DNA of 64,000 nt from Promicromonospora sp042731755 (GTDB lineage: Bacteria > Actinomycetota > Actinomycetes > Actinomycetales > Cellulomonadaceae), in assembly GCF_042731755.1 (NCBI RefSeq), contig NZ_JBHWLR010000001.1, positions 124,001-188,000 of the forward strand. Direction: 5' to 3'. Position numbers and translations under genes: made by a program. The notes under the pieces are model-generated. The model had not been told where the DNA came from. It saw nothing but the letters and a program-made list of their open reading frames with translations, and ran no database searches. Shown here in pieces: positions 33,846-40,900 of this stretch. Each line of letters opens with the position of its first letter. Position 1 is the stretch's first letter.

Positions 33846-35246
33846 TCAGACGCGCGCCGGGAACGCCTTGCCCGGGTTGAGCAGACCGCGCGGGTCCAGC
33901 GCGTCCTTGACCGCCCGGTGCATCGCGAGCACCACGGGGCTCAGCTCGGCGGCCGCGCCCGGGAGCTTGAGGAGGCCGACGCCGTGCTCGCCGGTCACCG
34001 TTCCGCCCAGCGCCCGGCACTCGTCGACGATGCGGTCGAATGCCTTCTTGGCGCGGGCCTTGGCGGCGTCGTCGCCCTCGGGCGCGATGATCAGCGGGTG
34101 CAGGTTGCCGTCGCCGGCGTGCGCGATGTTGGCGATGACGACGTCGGCCTCCCGGGCGATGGCCTCGATGCGGCTCAGCATCTCGGGCACGGCGCCGCGC
34201 GGCACGCAGACGTCCTCGGTGAGCACGGGCCCGAGGCGTTCGAGCGCGGGGTAGGCGAGACGGCGGGCCAGGAACAGCCGGTCGACGTCGTCCGGCGCGA
34301 AGGCGCGCTCCACCTGGGTGCCGCCCGCCTGCTCGAAGTACGCGGCGACCCGGTCGGCCAGGGCCTCGCCCGCGGCGCCGGGCTCGTCGACCTTCGCCAG
34401 CAGCAGGGCGGCCGCGCCCTCGGGGAGGGTCCAGTCCTGCCAGTCGGCGACGGCGCGCAGGCACGTGCTGTCGATGAGCTCGAGGGCGGCGGGCACGATG
34501 CCGGCGGCCGACACGGCGGCCACGGCGTTGCCGGCGTCGGCCAGCGAGGAGAACCAGCCCACGATCGCCCGGTCCTCGCGGCCGCCGAGCGGGCGCAGCT
34601 TCAGGGTGACGTCGACGATGATGCCCAGCGTGCCCTCCGAGCCGACCAGCAGGCCCGTCAGGTCGTAGCCCGTCACGCCCTTCGCGGTGGTGCGGCCGAG
34701 CCGGGCGACCGAGCCGTCGGCGAGCACCGCCGTCATACCGAGCACGTAGTCGCGCGTGACGCCGTACTTCACGCAGCACAGGCCGCCCGCGTTCGTGGCG
34801 ACGTTGCCCCCGATCGTGGAGATCGCCTGGCTCGCCGGGTCCGGCGGGTACCAGAGGCCGTGCTGCGCGACGTGCCGGCGCAGGTCGTCGTTGAGCACCC
34901 CGGCCTCGACCACGGCGTACCGCTCCGCGGCGTTCACCTCGACGATCCGCGTCATCCGCTCCAGCGACAGCACCACGGCGCCGGCCATGGCGTTCGCCCC
35001 GCCGGACAGCCCGGTCCCGGCGCCCCGCGGCACCACGGGCGCGCCGTGCTCACCCGCGATCCGCACCGTGGCGACCACGTCGTCCAGGCTCGTGGCGAGG
35101 ACGACGGCGGCCGGGGCGGCGTACTCGGCCCACTCGGCGTCGTCGTGGGCGTAGCGCTCGACCGTCTCCGGGTCGGTGAGGACGGCGCCGTCGGGCAGAG
35201 TGGTCAGCAGGGCCGCGGCCAGCGCGGTCGACTCGTCGGTGGGCAT
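33846..35246 (-). CDS. FAD-linked oxidase, glycolate oxidase/D-lactate dehydrogenase (GlcD-like) family
   Basis: 466 residues. It has an N-terminal PCMH FAD-binding domain with VVPRGAGTGLSGGANA (about 70-85), GLWYPPDPASQAISTIGGNVATNAGG and GLLVGSEGTLGII, and the FAD-oxidase C-terminal domain ending VTGEHGVGLLKLPG ... NPGKAFP, where the His is the usual catalytic position. It oxidises a 2-hydroxyacid (glycolate, D-lactate or similar) to the 2-ketoacid. No GlcE/GlcF partners are adjacent, which favours a single-subunit D-lactate- or hydroxyglutarate-type enzyme. A TACGAT box ends 9 nt before ATG 35246. Followed by a strong hairpin. Confidence 0.88.
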   Translation of the reverse strand: MPTDESTALAAALLTTLPDGAVLTDPETVERYAHDDAEWAEYAAPAAVVLATSLDDVVATVRIAGEHGAPVVPRGAGTGLSGGANAMAGAVVLSLERMTRIVEVNAAERYAVVEAGVLNDDLRRHVAQHGLWYPPDPASQAISTIGGNVATNAGGLCCVKYGVTRDYVLGMTAVLADGSVARLGRTTAKGVTGYDLTGLLVGSEGTLGIIVDVTLKLRPLGGREDRAIVGWFSSLADAGNAVAAVSAAGIVPAALELIDSTCLRAVADWQDWTLPEGAAALLLAKVDEPGAAGEALADRVAAYFEQAGGTQVERAFAPDDVDRLFLARRLAYPALERLGPVLTEDVCVPRGAVPEMLSRIEAIAREADVVIANIAHAGDGNLHPLIIAPEGDDAAKARAKKAFDRIVDECRALGGTVTGEHGVGLLKLPGAAAELSPVVLAMHRAVKDALDPRGLLNPGKAFPARV

Positions 35247-35372
35247 CGGTCACGGATCGTAGTCCCGCGACCTGGGGACCGCCCGTGACCTGCGCAGATG
35301 TTCCGGGGCGGCAACACGACGCTGCCATACTGTCCGCGCTTTGCTCAGGCATCAGTCCACCGGAGAGAACTC

Positions 35373-36332
35373 ATGGAACACGACCAGCTGGTCGCACCGG
35401 GCGCAGCCCACGTCATGTCGTCCTACCTCACGTGCGAGGTCGCCACCGTCTCGCGGTCGGGCACACCGGTCGCGTGGCCGGTCTCGGGCGTGTGGCGTCC
35501 CGCCGACCAGACCTTCGTCCTGTCGACGTCGATCGGGTTCGCGCAGAAGGCCCTCAACGTCCGCCGGGACGCGCGCGTCGCCGTGCTCTTCTCGGACCCC
35601 ACGGGCAGCGGCCTGAGCGAGGCGGGTCAGGACCAGCCCGGCCAGGTGCTCGTCCAGGGTGACGGCGCGTGCCCGGACGAGATCGTGACAAGCTTCTCGG
35701 CGAACGCCGACCTGTGGCGCAAGATCGACTCGGCGCAGCCGTCGTCGCGCGCCCTGTCGGGCAGCGGGCTCACGCGCCGCCTGCTGGACTTGTACTACAT
35801 GCGGCTGATCATCACCGTGACGCCGGCCGCCGTCGCGACGCGCCCGGCGCTGTCCGGCGCCGCCCGGCCGCTCGTCGTGCCCGCGCTGCCGGGCCTGCCG
35901 GCGTCGTACGCCCGGGAGCTGGGCGACTTCACCAGCGGGGTGCTGGCCCGGCTGGACGACGACGGCCTCCCGACCCTCGACCGCGTGGTGCCCGAGCCCG
36001 CCGACGGCGGCCTGCTGGTGCCCGGCGTCGAGGCGAGGCCCGGCCCCGCGAGCCTGCTGTTCCACCGGCACGACGAGCAGCTCGCCGGGAACCGGAGCCT
36101 GGTCGTGCTCGGCGAGCTCATCGAGGGCACCGGCGGCCTGGTGTTCCGCCCCGACCGTGTGGTGGACGGCGTCCGCACGGCGGGCCTGCTGACGCCCTTC
36201 CGGTTCGTCCGCGGCCTCCGTGCCCGGGCGCAGGCGTACCTCGACCGGCGCGGCCTGGCCCGTCCGGTCGTCGCGTGGGACGAGCTCGAGGCCATCCAGG
36301 CGGGCGTGGACGCGGACAACGCCTCACGCTGA
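35373..36332 (+). CDS. Pyridoxamine-5'-phosphate-oxidase-like split-barrel flavoprotein
   Basis: 319 residues. The N-terminal 170 residues form a PNPOx-like split barrel: YLTCEVATVSRSGTPVAWPVSGVW, FVLSTSIGFAQKALNVRRDARVAVLFSDP and later YYMRLIITVTP are the strands that bind FMN or F420 in this fold. The C-terminal 140 residues contain a second, weaker barrel-like repeat (GVLARLDDDGLPTLDRVV, HDEQLAGNRSLVVLGEL). The cofactor and substrate are not clear. CGGAGAGAACTC before ATG 35373 is a good ribosome site, and CATACT near 35335 could be the -10. It is divergent from the FAD oxidase. Confidence 0.78.
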   Translation: MEHDQLVAPGAAHVMSSYLTCEVATVSRSGTPVAWPVSGVWRPADQTFVLSTSIGFAQKALNVRRDARVAVLFSDPTGSGLSEAGQDQPGQVLVQGDGACPDEIVTSFSANADLWRKIDSAQPSSRALSGSGLTRRLLDLYYMRLIITVTPAAVATRPALSGAARPLVVPALPGLPASYARELGDFTSGVLARLDDDGLPTLDRVVPEPADGGLLVPGVEARPGPASLLFHRHDEQLAGNRSLVVLGELIEGTGGLVFRPDRVVDGVRTAGLLTPFRFVRGLRARAQAYLDRRGLARPVVAWDELEAIQAGVDADNASR

Positions 36333-36371
36333 CGCCGCCGTGACCGCGGGCGCGCCTACCGGACCCCGCAC

Positions 36372-37406
36372 CTAGGGGACCAGGATGGCGCGCCCGCGGA
36401 CCCGGCCGGCGTCGAGGTCGTCGATCGCCGTCTGGAAGTCGTCGAGGGCGTACTTCGCGGTGTGCAGCGTGACCGCGCCGCGGGCGGCGAGCACCATGAG
36501 GTCGCAGAGGTCGTTGTAGGACCCGACGAGGTTGCCCACGATGTTGATCTCGCTGGAGATGACGTCGATGGTCGGCACGTCGAGGTTCTCGCCGTACCCG
36601 ACCACGTGGTAGTCGCCGGCCTCGCGCAGCATGCGCAGACCCTCGGCGGTCGCGCCGCCCTCGCCCACGAAGTCGACCACCACCTCGGCCCCGCTGCCGC
36701 CGGTCGCCGCGAGCACCTCCTCGACGTGCGCGCCGTCGGCGACGACGCCGTGGTCGGCCCCGATCTCGACGGCCAGCCGGACGGCGTCGGAGTTGCGGTC
36801 CACGACGATCAGCTCGGCGGGCGTCAGCGCCTTGAGCACCTGGATGCCGATGTGCCCCAGCCCGCCCGCGCCGATCACCACGCACCGGTCGCGCGCCGTG
36901 AGCCGCCGGGCCGCCTTCGCCGCCGCGTGGTACGCCGTGAGGCCGGCGTCGGCGAGGGCCGCGACGTCGGACGGCTCCAGCGAGTCGTCGATGCGCACCA
37001 CGCTGCGCGCGGAGGTGCGCAGGTACTCCGCGTACCCGCCGTGGGTGTCGATCCCGGGGAAGGCGCTCGCCGCGCAGTGCACGTCGTCGCCGGACCGGCA
37101 GGCGCGGCACAGGCCGCAGGTGATCAGCGGGTGCACGATCACCTTGTCGCCCTCCGCGACGTTGGTCACCGCGCTCCCGACGGCGTGCACCCACCCGGCG
37201 TTCTCGTGCCCGATCGTGTACGGCAGGGTCACCTGGGACTTGTCGGCCCACTGCCCCTGAAGGATGTGCAGGTCCGTGCGGCAGACGCCGGCCCCGCCGA
37301 TCCTGACGACGACGTCGAACGGGCCGACGGGCTCCGGGACGGGGACGTCGGTCAGCTCCAGCTTCTGGTGGTAGCCGACCACCTGGACGGCTCGCATCGT
37401 GGTCAT
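36372..37406 (-). CDS. Zinc-dependent NAD-linked alcohol dehydrogenase (MDR family)
   Basis: 344 residues. Catalytic-zinc segments are GAGVCRTDLH (near 36-45) and GHENAG; the structural zinc lobe is CGLCRACRSGDDVHC. The Rossmann motif GAGGLGHIG is followed by an Asp in VVDRN, favouring NAD over NADP. The length is normal. It is the last gene of a three-gene operon and its ATG overlaps the TGA of the MIP18-type gene (ATGA). In propane monooxygenase loci of Gordonia, Rhodococcus and Mycobacterium an ADH of this class oxidises the alcohol product; here it could act on a secondary alcohol, by analogy only. Confidence 0.9.
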   Translation of the reverse strand: MTTMRAVQVVGYHQKLELTDVPVPEPVGPFDVVVRIGGAGVCRTDLHILQGQWADKSQVTLPYTIGHENAGWVHAVGSAVTNVAEGDKVIVHPLITCGLCRACRSGDDVHCAASAFPGIDTHGGYAEYLRTSARSVVRIDDSLEPSDVAALADAGLTAYHAAAKAARRLTARDRCVVIGAGGLGHIGIQVLKALTPAELIVVDRNSDAVRLAVEIGADHGVVADGAHVEEVLAATGGSGAEVVVDFVGEGGATAEGLRMLREAGDYHVVGYGENLDVPTIDVISSEINIVGNLVGSYNDLCDLMVLAARGAVTLHTAKYALDDFQTAIDDLDAGRVRGRAILVP

Positions 37407-38134
37407 GGGGTGTGCTCCTTGGTGGGGGACTGGTCGTGCTTCGCCCCGGGGTAGCGGGTGCGCAGCAGGCCGCGGCAGAAGTGCGCGTTGCCCTCGATCG
37501 AGATGCGGGTGGACCGCGCCCGGCGCAGCGAGAGCGGCACCTGGTCCGGCGCGGGGCCGACGCCGTCGTGGTCGACCAGCACCAGCGCGTCCGCGTCGTC
37601 CGGCAGCCCGACGGCCGCCCGCCGGCGCCGCAGCGCCGCGGTCGTCGCGTCGTCCGGGAGGTCCCAGAGGCGCATCTGGCCCAGCTCGGACTCGGGCAGG
37701 CTCGGGCGGGCGCGGAGCAGCGCGGTCAGGGCGCGCTCCATGGCCGCCGTGTGCGCCTTGCGGCGGAAGGTCGCGCGCAGCTCGTCGAGGTCCTGCTCGG
37801 CCTCGTGCCGGAACGTGCCGCGGTAGCCGGCGTCGGCGGCCAGACCCGCGTTGATGATCGCGGAGTCGTGGTGGTCGTCGAGCTCGACGACGACGTGCGT
37901 CACGCCGGGAAGCGCGGCGACGGCGTCCTTGCTGTCGGAGGCCATGAAGTAGGCGAAGTTCGGCGAGCAGAACGACGTGGGCAGGCGCAGGTGCACCTCG
38001 ACCCGGCCGCCCTCGACCGCGACGGACCGCACGAAGCCGAGGTCGGTGACCGGCTCGTCCAGCTCGGGGTCGAGGACGGCGTCCAGCGCGCGGCGGACGT
38101 CGGCCTCGGTCGGCACCCGGGTGAGCGCGCTCAT
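37403..38134 (-). CDS. MIP18/SufT-type (DUF59) metal-sulfur cluster assembly factor-like protein
   Basis: 243 residues. The N-terminal 100 residues match the DUF59 fold: EADVRRALDAVLDPELDEPVTDLGFVRSVAVEGG, then a Cys in LPTSFCSPNFAYFMASD where the family has its conserved Cys. The C-terminal part is an extra, charged helical region (TFRRKAHTAAMERALTALL) found in versions linked to hydrocarbon-oxidation operons. It probably helps load metal clusters into a partner enzyme. ATGA overlaps on both sides couple it to the amidohydrolase upstream and the alcohol dehydrogenase downstream. The expected oxygenase client is absent from the window. Confidence 0.82.
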   Translation of the reverse strand: MSALTRVPTEADVRRALDAVLDPELDEPVTDLGFVRSVAVEGGRVEVHLRLPTSFCSPNFAYFMASDSKDAVAALPGVTHVVVELDDHHDSAIINAGLAADAGYRGTFRHEAEQDLDELRATFRRKAHTAAMERALTALLRARPSLPESELGQMRLWDLPDDATTAALRRRRAAVGLPDDADALVLVDHDGVGPAPDQVPLSLRRARSTRISIEGNAHFCRGLLRTRYPGAKHDQSPTKEHTP

Positions 38135-39180
38135 CGTGCGCCCGCCAGGTCGGCCCGCTCCGGCTCCCGCGGGCCGACGGCGGGCTCGCCGGCGTCCGGC
38201 AGCCGCAGCTCCTGGGGCACCTCGATGCCGTACATCTTCGCGGCGTTCAGGCCGAGGATCTTCTTCTTCTGCGCCGTGGTGATCGGGCCGTACTCGGCCG
38301 ACAGGTCCTCCGGGATCTGGAAGTCGACGAACGCCTCGACCAGCCAGCGCGGCGTCCACAGCGCGTAGTCGGACGAGAACTGGATGCGGTCCTCACCGAC
38401 CCAGTAGAGGAGCTCGCCCATGATCTGCGCGAAGTAGCGCGGCCGCGTGTGGATTAACGGCATCGCGACGGCCAGGCCGCCGTGCACGTTCGGCTCCTGC
38501 GTGGCGATCCAGCAGAAGTCCTCCAGCCGGGGCAGGCCCACGTGCTCCACCACGAAGTTCAGGTCGGTGAAGTCGGAGGCCACGTGGTCGATGTCCGCGA
38601 CGTCGAACGCGTCCCGGTCGAGCGGCCGGATCGTGGGGCCCTTGTGGACGTGGATGTTCGTGATGCCCAGCTCGCGGCACGCCTCGAAGTACCGGTACGC
38701 CCACGGGTCGCTGAGCTGGTAGCCGCGCGACTCGCCGTGCCACTCCGCGGTGTAGAGCTTCACGCCCCTGAGATGCATCCGCTCCGCGTCGGCGCGGAGC
38801 TGGTCGAGCCCCGCCTCGCCGTTGCGCGGGTCGAAGTGGTGGTTGTACGTGAGCCGGTCCGGGTTCGCCTGCGCCAGGGCGAACGCCTCCTCGGTCTGCC
38901 CGAACCCGTTGACGTAGAACTCACCGAGGTGCGCCGGCTGGAAGATGGCGTGGTCCACGTAGCCGTCCTCGAAGAGGTCCCGCTTCAGGCGCTCGCCGCC
39001 CTGGTAGAGGTACTCCTCGTACGACCACTTCTCCGCGTCCGGCGACAGGTTGGCGTGGTAGTCGTAGAAGCAGTCGATGAACTGCCTGCCGTGGATGTTG
39101 CGCTGGTTCTCCGGCCGCGCGTCCCACAGGGCGATGTGCGCGTCGACGATGAAGTAGCGCTCGCCGTCCTTGGTGTACAT
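38131..39180 (-). CDS. Amidohydrolase-2 family TIM-barrel protein
   Basis: 349 residues. It starts MYTKDGERYFIVDAHIALWD, the position of the D-x-H-x-H metal motif, but reads D-A-H-I-A, so the second His is missing. Later segments fit the fold: NIHVHKGPT, NFVVEHVGLP and the barrel-end Asp in IQFSSDYALW. Members of this subgroup lie beside propane monooxygenase genes, and some are needed for monooxygenase activity, perhaps as maturation factors. ATG 39180 follows GGAGAACAGC. First gene of the coupled operon, divergent from the Fis-type activator. Confidence 0.85.
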   Translation of the reverse strand: MYTKDGERYFIVDAHIALWDARPENQRNIHGRQFIDCFYDYHANLSPDAEKWSYEEYLYQGGERLKRDLFEDGYVDHAIFQPAHLGEFYVNGFGQTEEAFALAQANPDRLTYNHHFDPRNGEAGLDQLRADAERMHLRGVKLYTAEWHGESRGYQLSDPWAYRYFEACRELGITNIHVHKGPTIRPLDRDAFDVADIDHVASDFTDLNFVVEHVGLPRLEDFCWIATQEPNVHGGLAVAMPLIHTRPRYFAQIMGELLYWVGEDRIQFSSDYALWTPRWLVEAFVDFQIPEDLSAEYGPITTAQKKKILGLNAAKMYGIEVPQELRLPDAGEPAVGPREPERADLAGAR

Positions 39181-39263
39181 GCTGTTCTCCGTCCCCGGTG
39201 ACCTCGTCGACACCGACTTTTGCGAACGTATGCGCGGGCCGGGCGGCACGGCAGGGGTCCGGT

Positions 39264-39278
39264 GTCTCAATCTGAGAC
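39264..39278. promoter_or_regulatory. Palindromic activator site between divergent activator and operon
   Basis: GTCTCA-ATC-TGAGAC, a perfect 6+3+6 inverted repeat of the type recognised by Fis-class HTH activators of the AcoR/MimR group. It lies 84 bp from the operon start and 80 bp from the activator start. Confidence 0.6.
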
Positions 39279-39357
39279 GGCGCCCCGGACGGCGGCGAAC
39301 GAGGCCCGGCGGTAGCGTGGGCCGCCGCACGCCGGGACGGACTGACGGAGGCTCGCG

Positions 39358-40863
39358 ATGCGCGAAGGGCACCTGCCGGAGCGGGCGCGGCTGCACGACG
39401 GCTCGCTCGTGCCCGTGCCGCAGCGGCTCCTCGACTCCTGGCAGCGCAGCGAGGAGTACGGCGTGCCGCTCGACGACATCGAGCCGGTGTTCACGGGCAC
39501 CTACGACGACGAGTCGCTGTTCTACCAGTGCGGCCAGGAGGTGCTCACCAGCCTGCACCGCACGCTCGCCGGCGAGCCCGTCAGCCTCCTGCTCACCGAC
39601 GCCGACGGCCTGGTGCTCGACCGCCTCAGCGGCGACCGGGCCCTCCTGCGGTCGCTCGACGCCGTGCACCTGGCGCCCGGCTTCTCGTACGCCGAGCGGG
39701 AGGCGGGCACCAACGGGCTCGGGCTGGCGCTCGCCGACCGGGCGCCCACCGTCGTCCGCGCCGACGAGCACTACGCCCTCAGCCTGTGCACCTACACGTG
39801 CGCCGCCGCGCCGGTCCTGGACCCGGTCACGGGGCGGGTCGAGGGCGCCGTCAACCTCACCACCTGGTCGAGGTCGTCGAGCGACCTGCTCCTTGCCCTG
39901 GCCCAGTCGGCGGCCGGGACGACGGCCGCGCTGATGCTGGCCCGGTCCCGCGGCCAGACACCCCGGCCGCAGCCGCGCGGCGAGGTCTTCCGGATCGAGA
40001 AGCCCGGGGCGGCGCCCGGCGCCGGCAGCCTGGACGGACTGTCCCCGGCCTGGACCGAGGCGGTCGCGCGTGCGAGCGCGGGCGTCGCCGAGGGCCGGAT
40101 CGTCGCGGCCGTCGGCGAACCCGGGTCCGGGCGGGCCACGCTCCTGGCCCAGGCCCTGCGGTCGCTGCGGCCCCGCGACCGCATCCTCGCGGCCCGCGCC
40201 CCCGCGCCCCAGGACATCCAGGCGTGGCTGGACCTGTGGACCCCCGAGCTCGCCAAGCCGAGCACCGCCGTCGTGCTCCGCGGCGTCGAGGCCCTTCCGG
40301 TCTGGGCCGCCGAGCGGCTGCGCGACCTTGTGCTCGCCGCCCGCGCGCAGACCGGGGCGGGCACCGGGTCGGACACAGGCGACCCCCGGCGCGTCCTCTT
40401 CGCGATCACCGCCGAGCGGTTCGAGGACGTCCCGGCGCCGCTGGCGTCGCTGGTCGAGTCCGTGGTGGAGGCACCGCCCCTGCGCGACCGGCCCGACGAC
40501 GTCCTGCCGCTCGCCCGGCACCTCGCCCGCCGCCTGCGGGGGCACGAGATCGCGTTCACGCCCGCCGCGGGGCGCGCGCTCGGCAACCACCCGTGGCCCG
40601 GCAACGTGCGCGCCCTGGCCGACGCCGTCCGCGTCGCGGCGACCCGCGCCGACGTCGTGGACCTGCGGCACCTGCCGCCCGAGATCCTGTCGGGCACCTC
40701 GCGCCGGCTCTCCCGCATCGAGGCGTTCGAGCGGGACGAGATCGTGCGGGTGCTCAGCCGGTACGGCCCGTCCATGCAGGCCGCTGCGGACGATCTCGGC
40801 ATGAGCCGGGCCACGCTCTACCGCAAGGTCTCGCAGTACGGCATCCAGGTACCGCGGGGGTAG
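39358..40863 (+). CDS. GAF-degenerate AAA-Fis transcriptional activator (AcoR/MimR-like)
   Basis: 501 residues. It has an N-terminal GAF-like sensor (about 50-190, with FSYAEREAGTNGLGLAL, the AcoR-group signature), a reduced NtrC-like AAA region (about 245-440) and a Fis HTH (QAAADDLGMSRATLYRKVSQYG, about 475-496). The P-loop reads GEPGSGRAT, with the key Lys replaced, and no GAFTGA sigma-54 contact loop is present. It should therefore act with sigma-70 rather than as a sigma-54 ATPase, as known for actinobacterial members. GGAGG precedes ATG 39358. Divergent from the amidohydrolase operon, its likely target. Confidence 0.85.
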   Translation: MREGHLPERARLHDGSLVPVPQRLLDSWQRSEEYGVPLDDIEPVFTGTYDDESLFYQCGQEVLTSLHRTLAGEPVSLLLTDADGLVLDRLSGDRALLRSLDAVHLAPGFSYAEREAGTNGLGLALADRAPTVVRADEHYALSLCTYTCAAAPVLDPVTGRVEGAVNLTTWSRSSSDLLLALAQSAAGTTAALMLARSRGQTPRPQPRGEVFRIEKPGAAPGAGSLDGLSPAWTEAVARASAGVAEGRIVAAVGEPGSGRATLLAQALRSLRPRDRILAARAPAPQDIQAWLDLWTPELAKPSTAVVLRGVEALPVWAAERLRDLVLAARAQTGAGTGSDTGDPRRVLFAITAERFEDVPAPLASLVESVVEAPPLRDRPDDVLPLARHLARRLRGHEIAFTPAAGRALGNHPWPGNVRALADAVRVAATRADVVDLRHLPPEILSGTSRRLSRIEAFERDEIVRVLSRYGPSMQAAADDLGMSRATLYRKVSQYGIQVPRG

Positions 40864-40900
40864 CGGTTCGGCCGCTGGGGCCACACCGCCCGGTGCCCGC

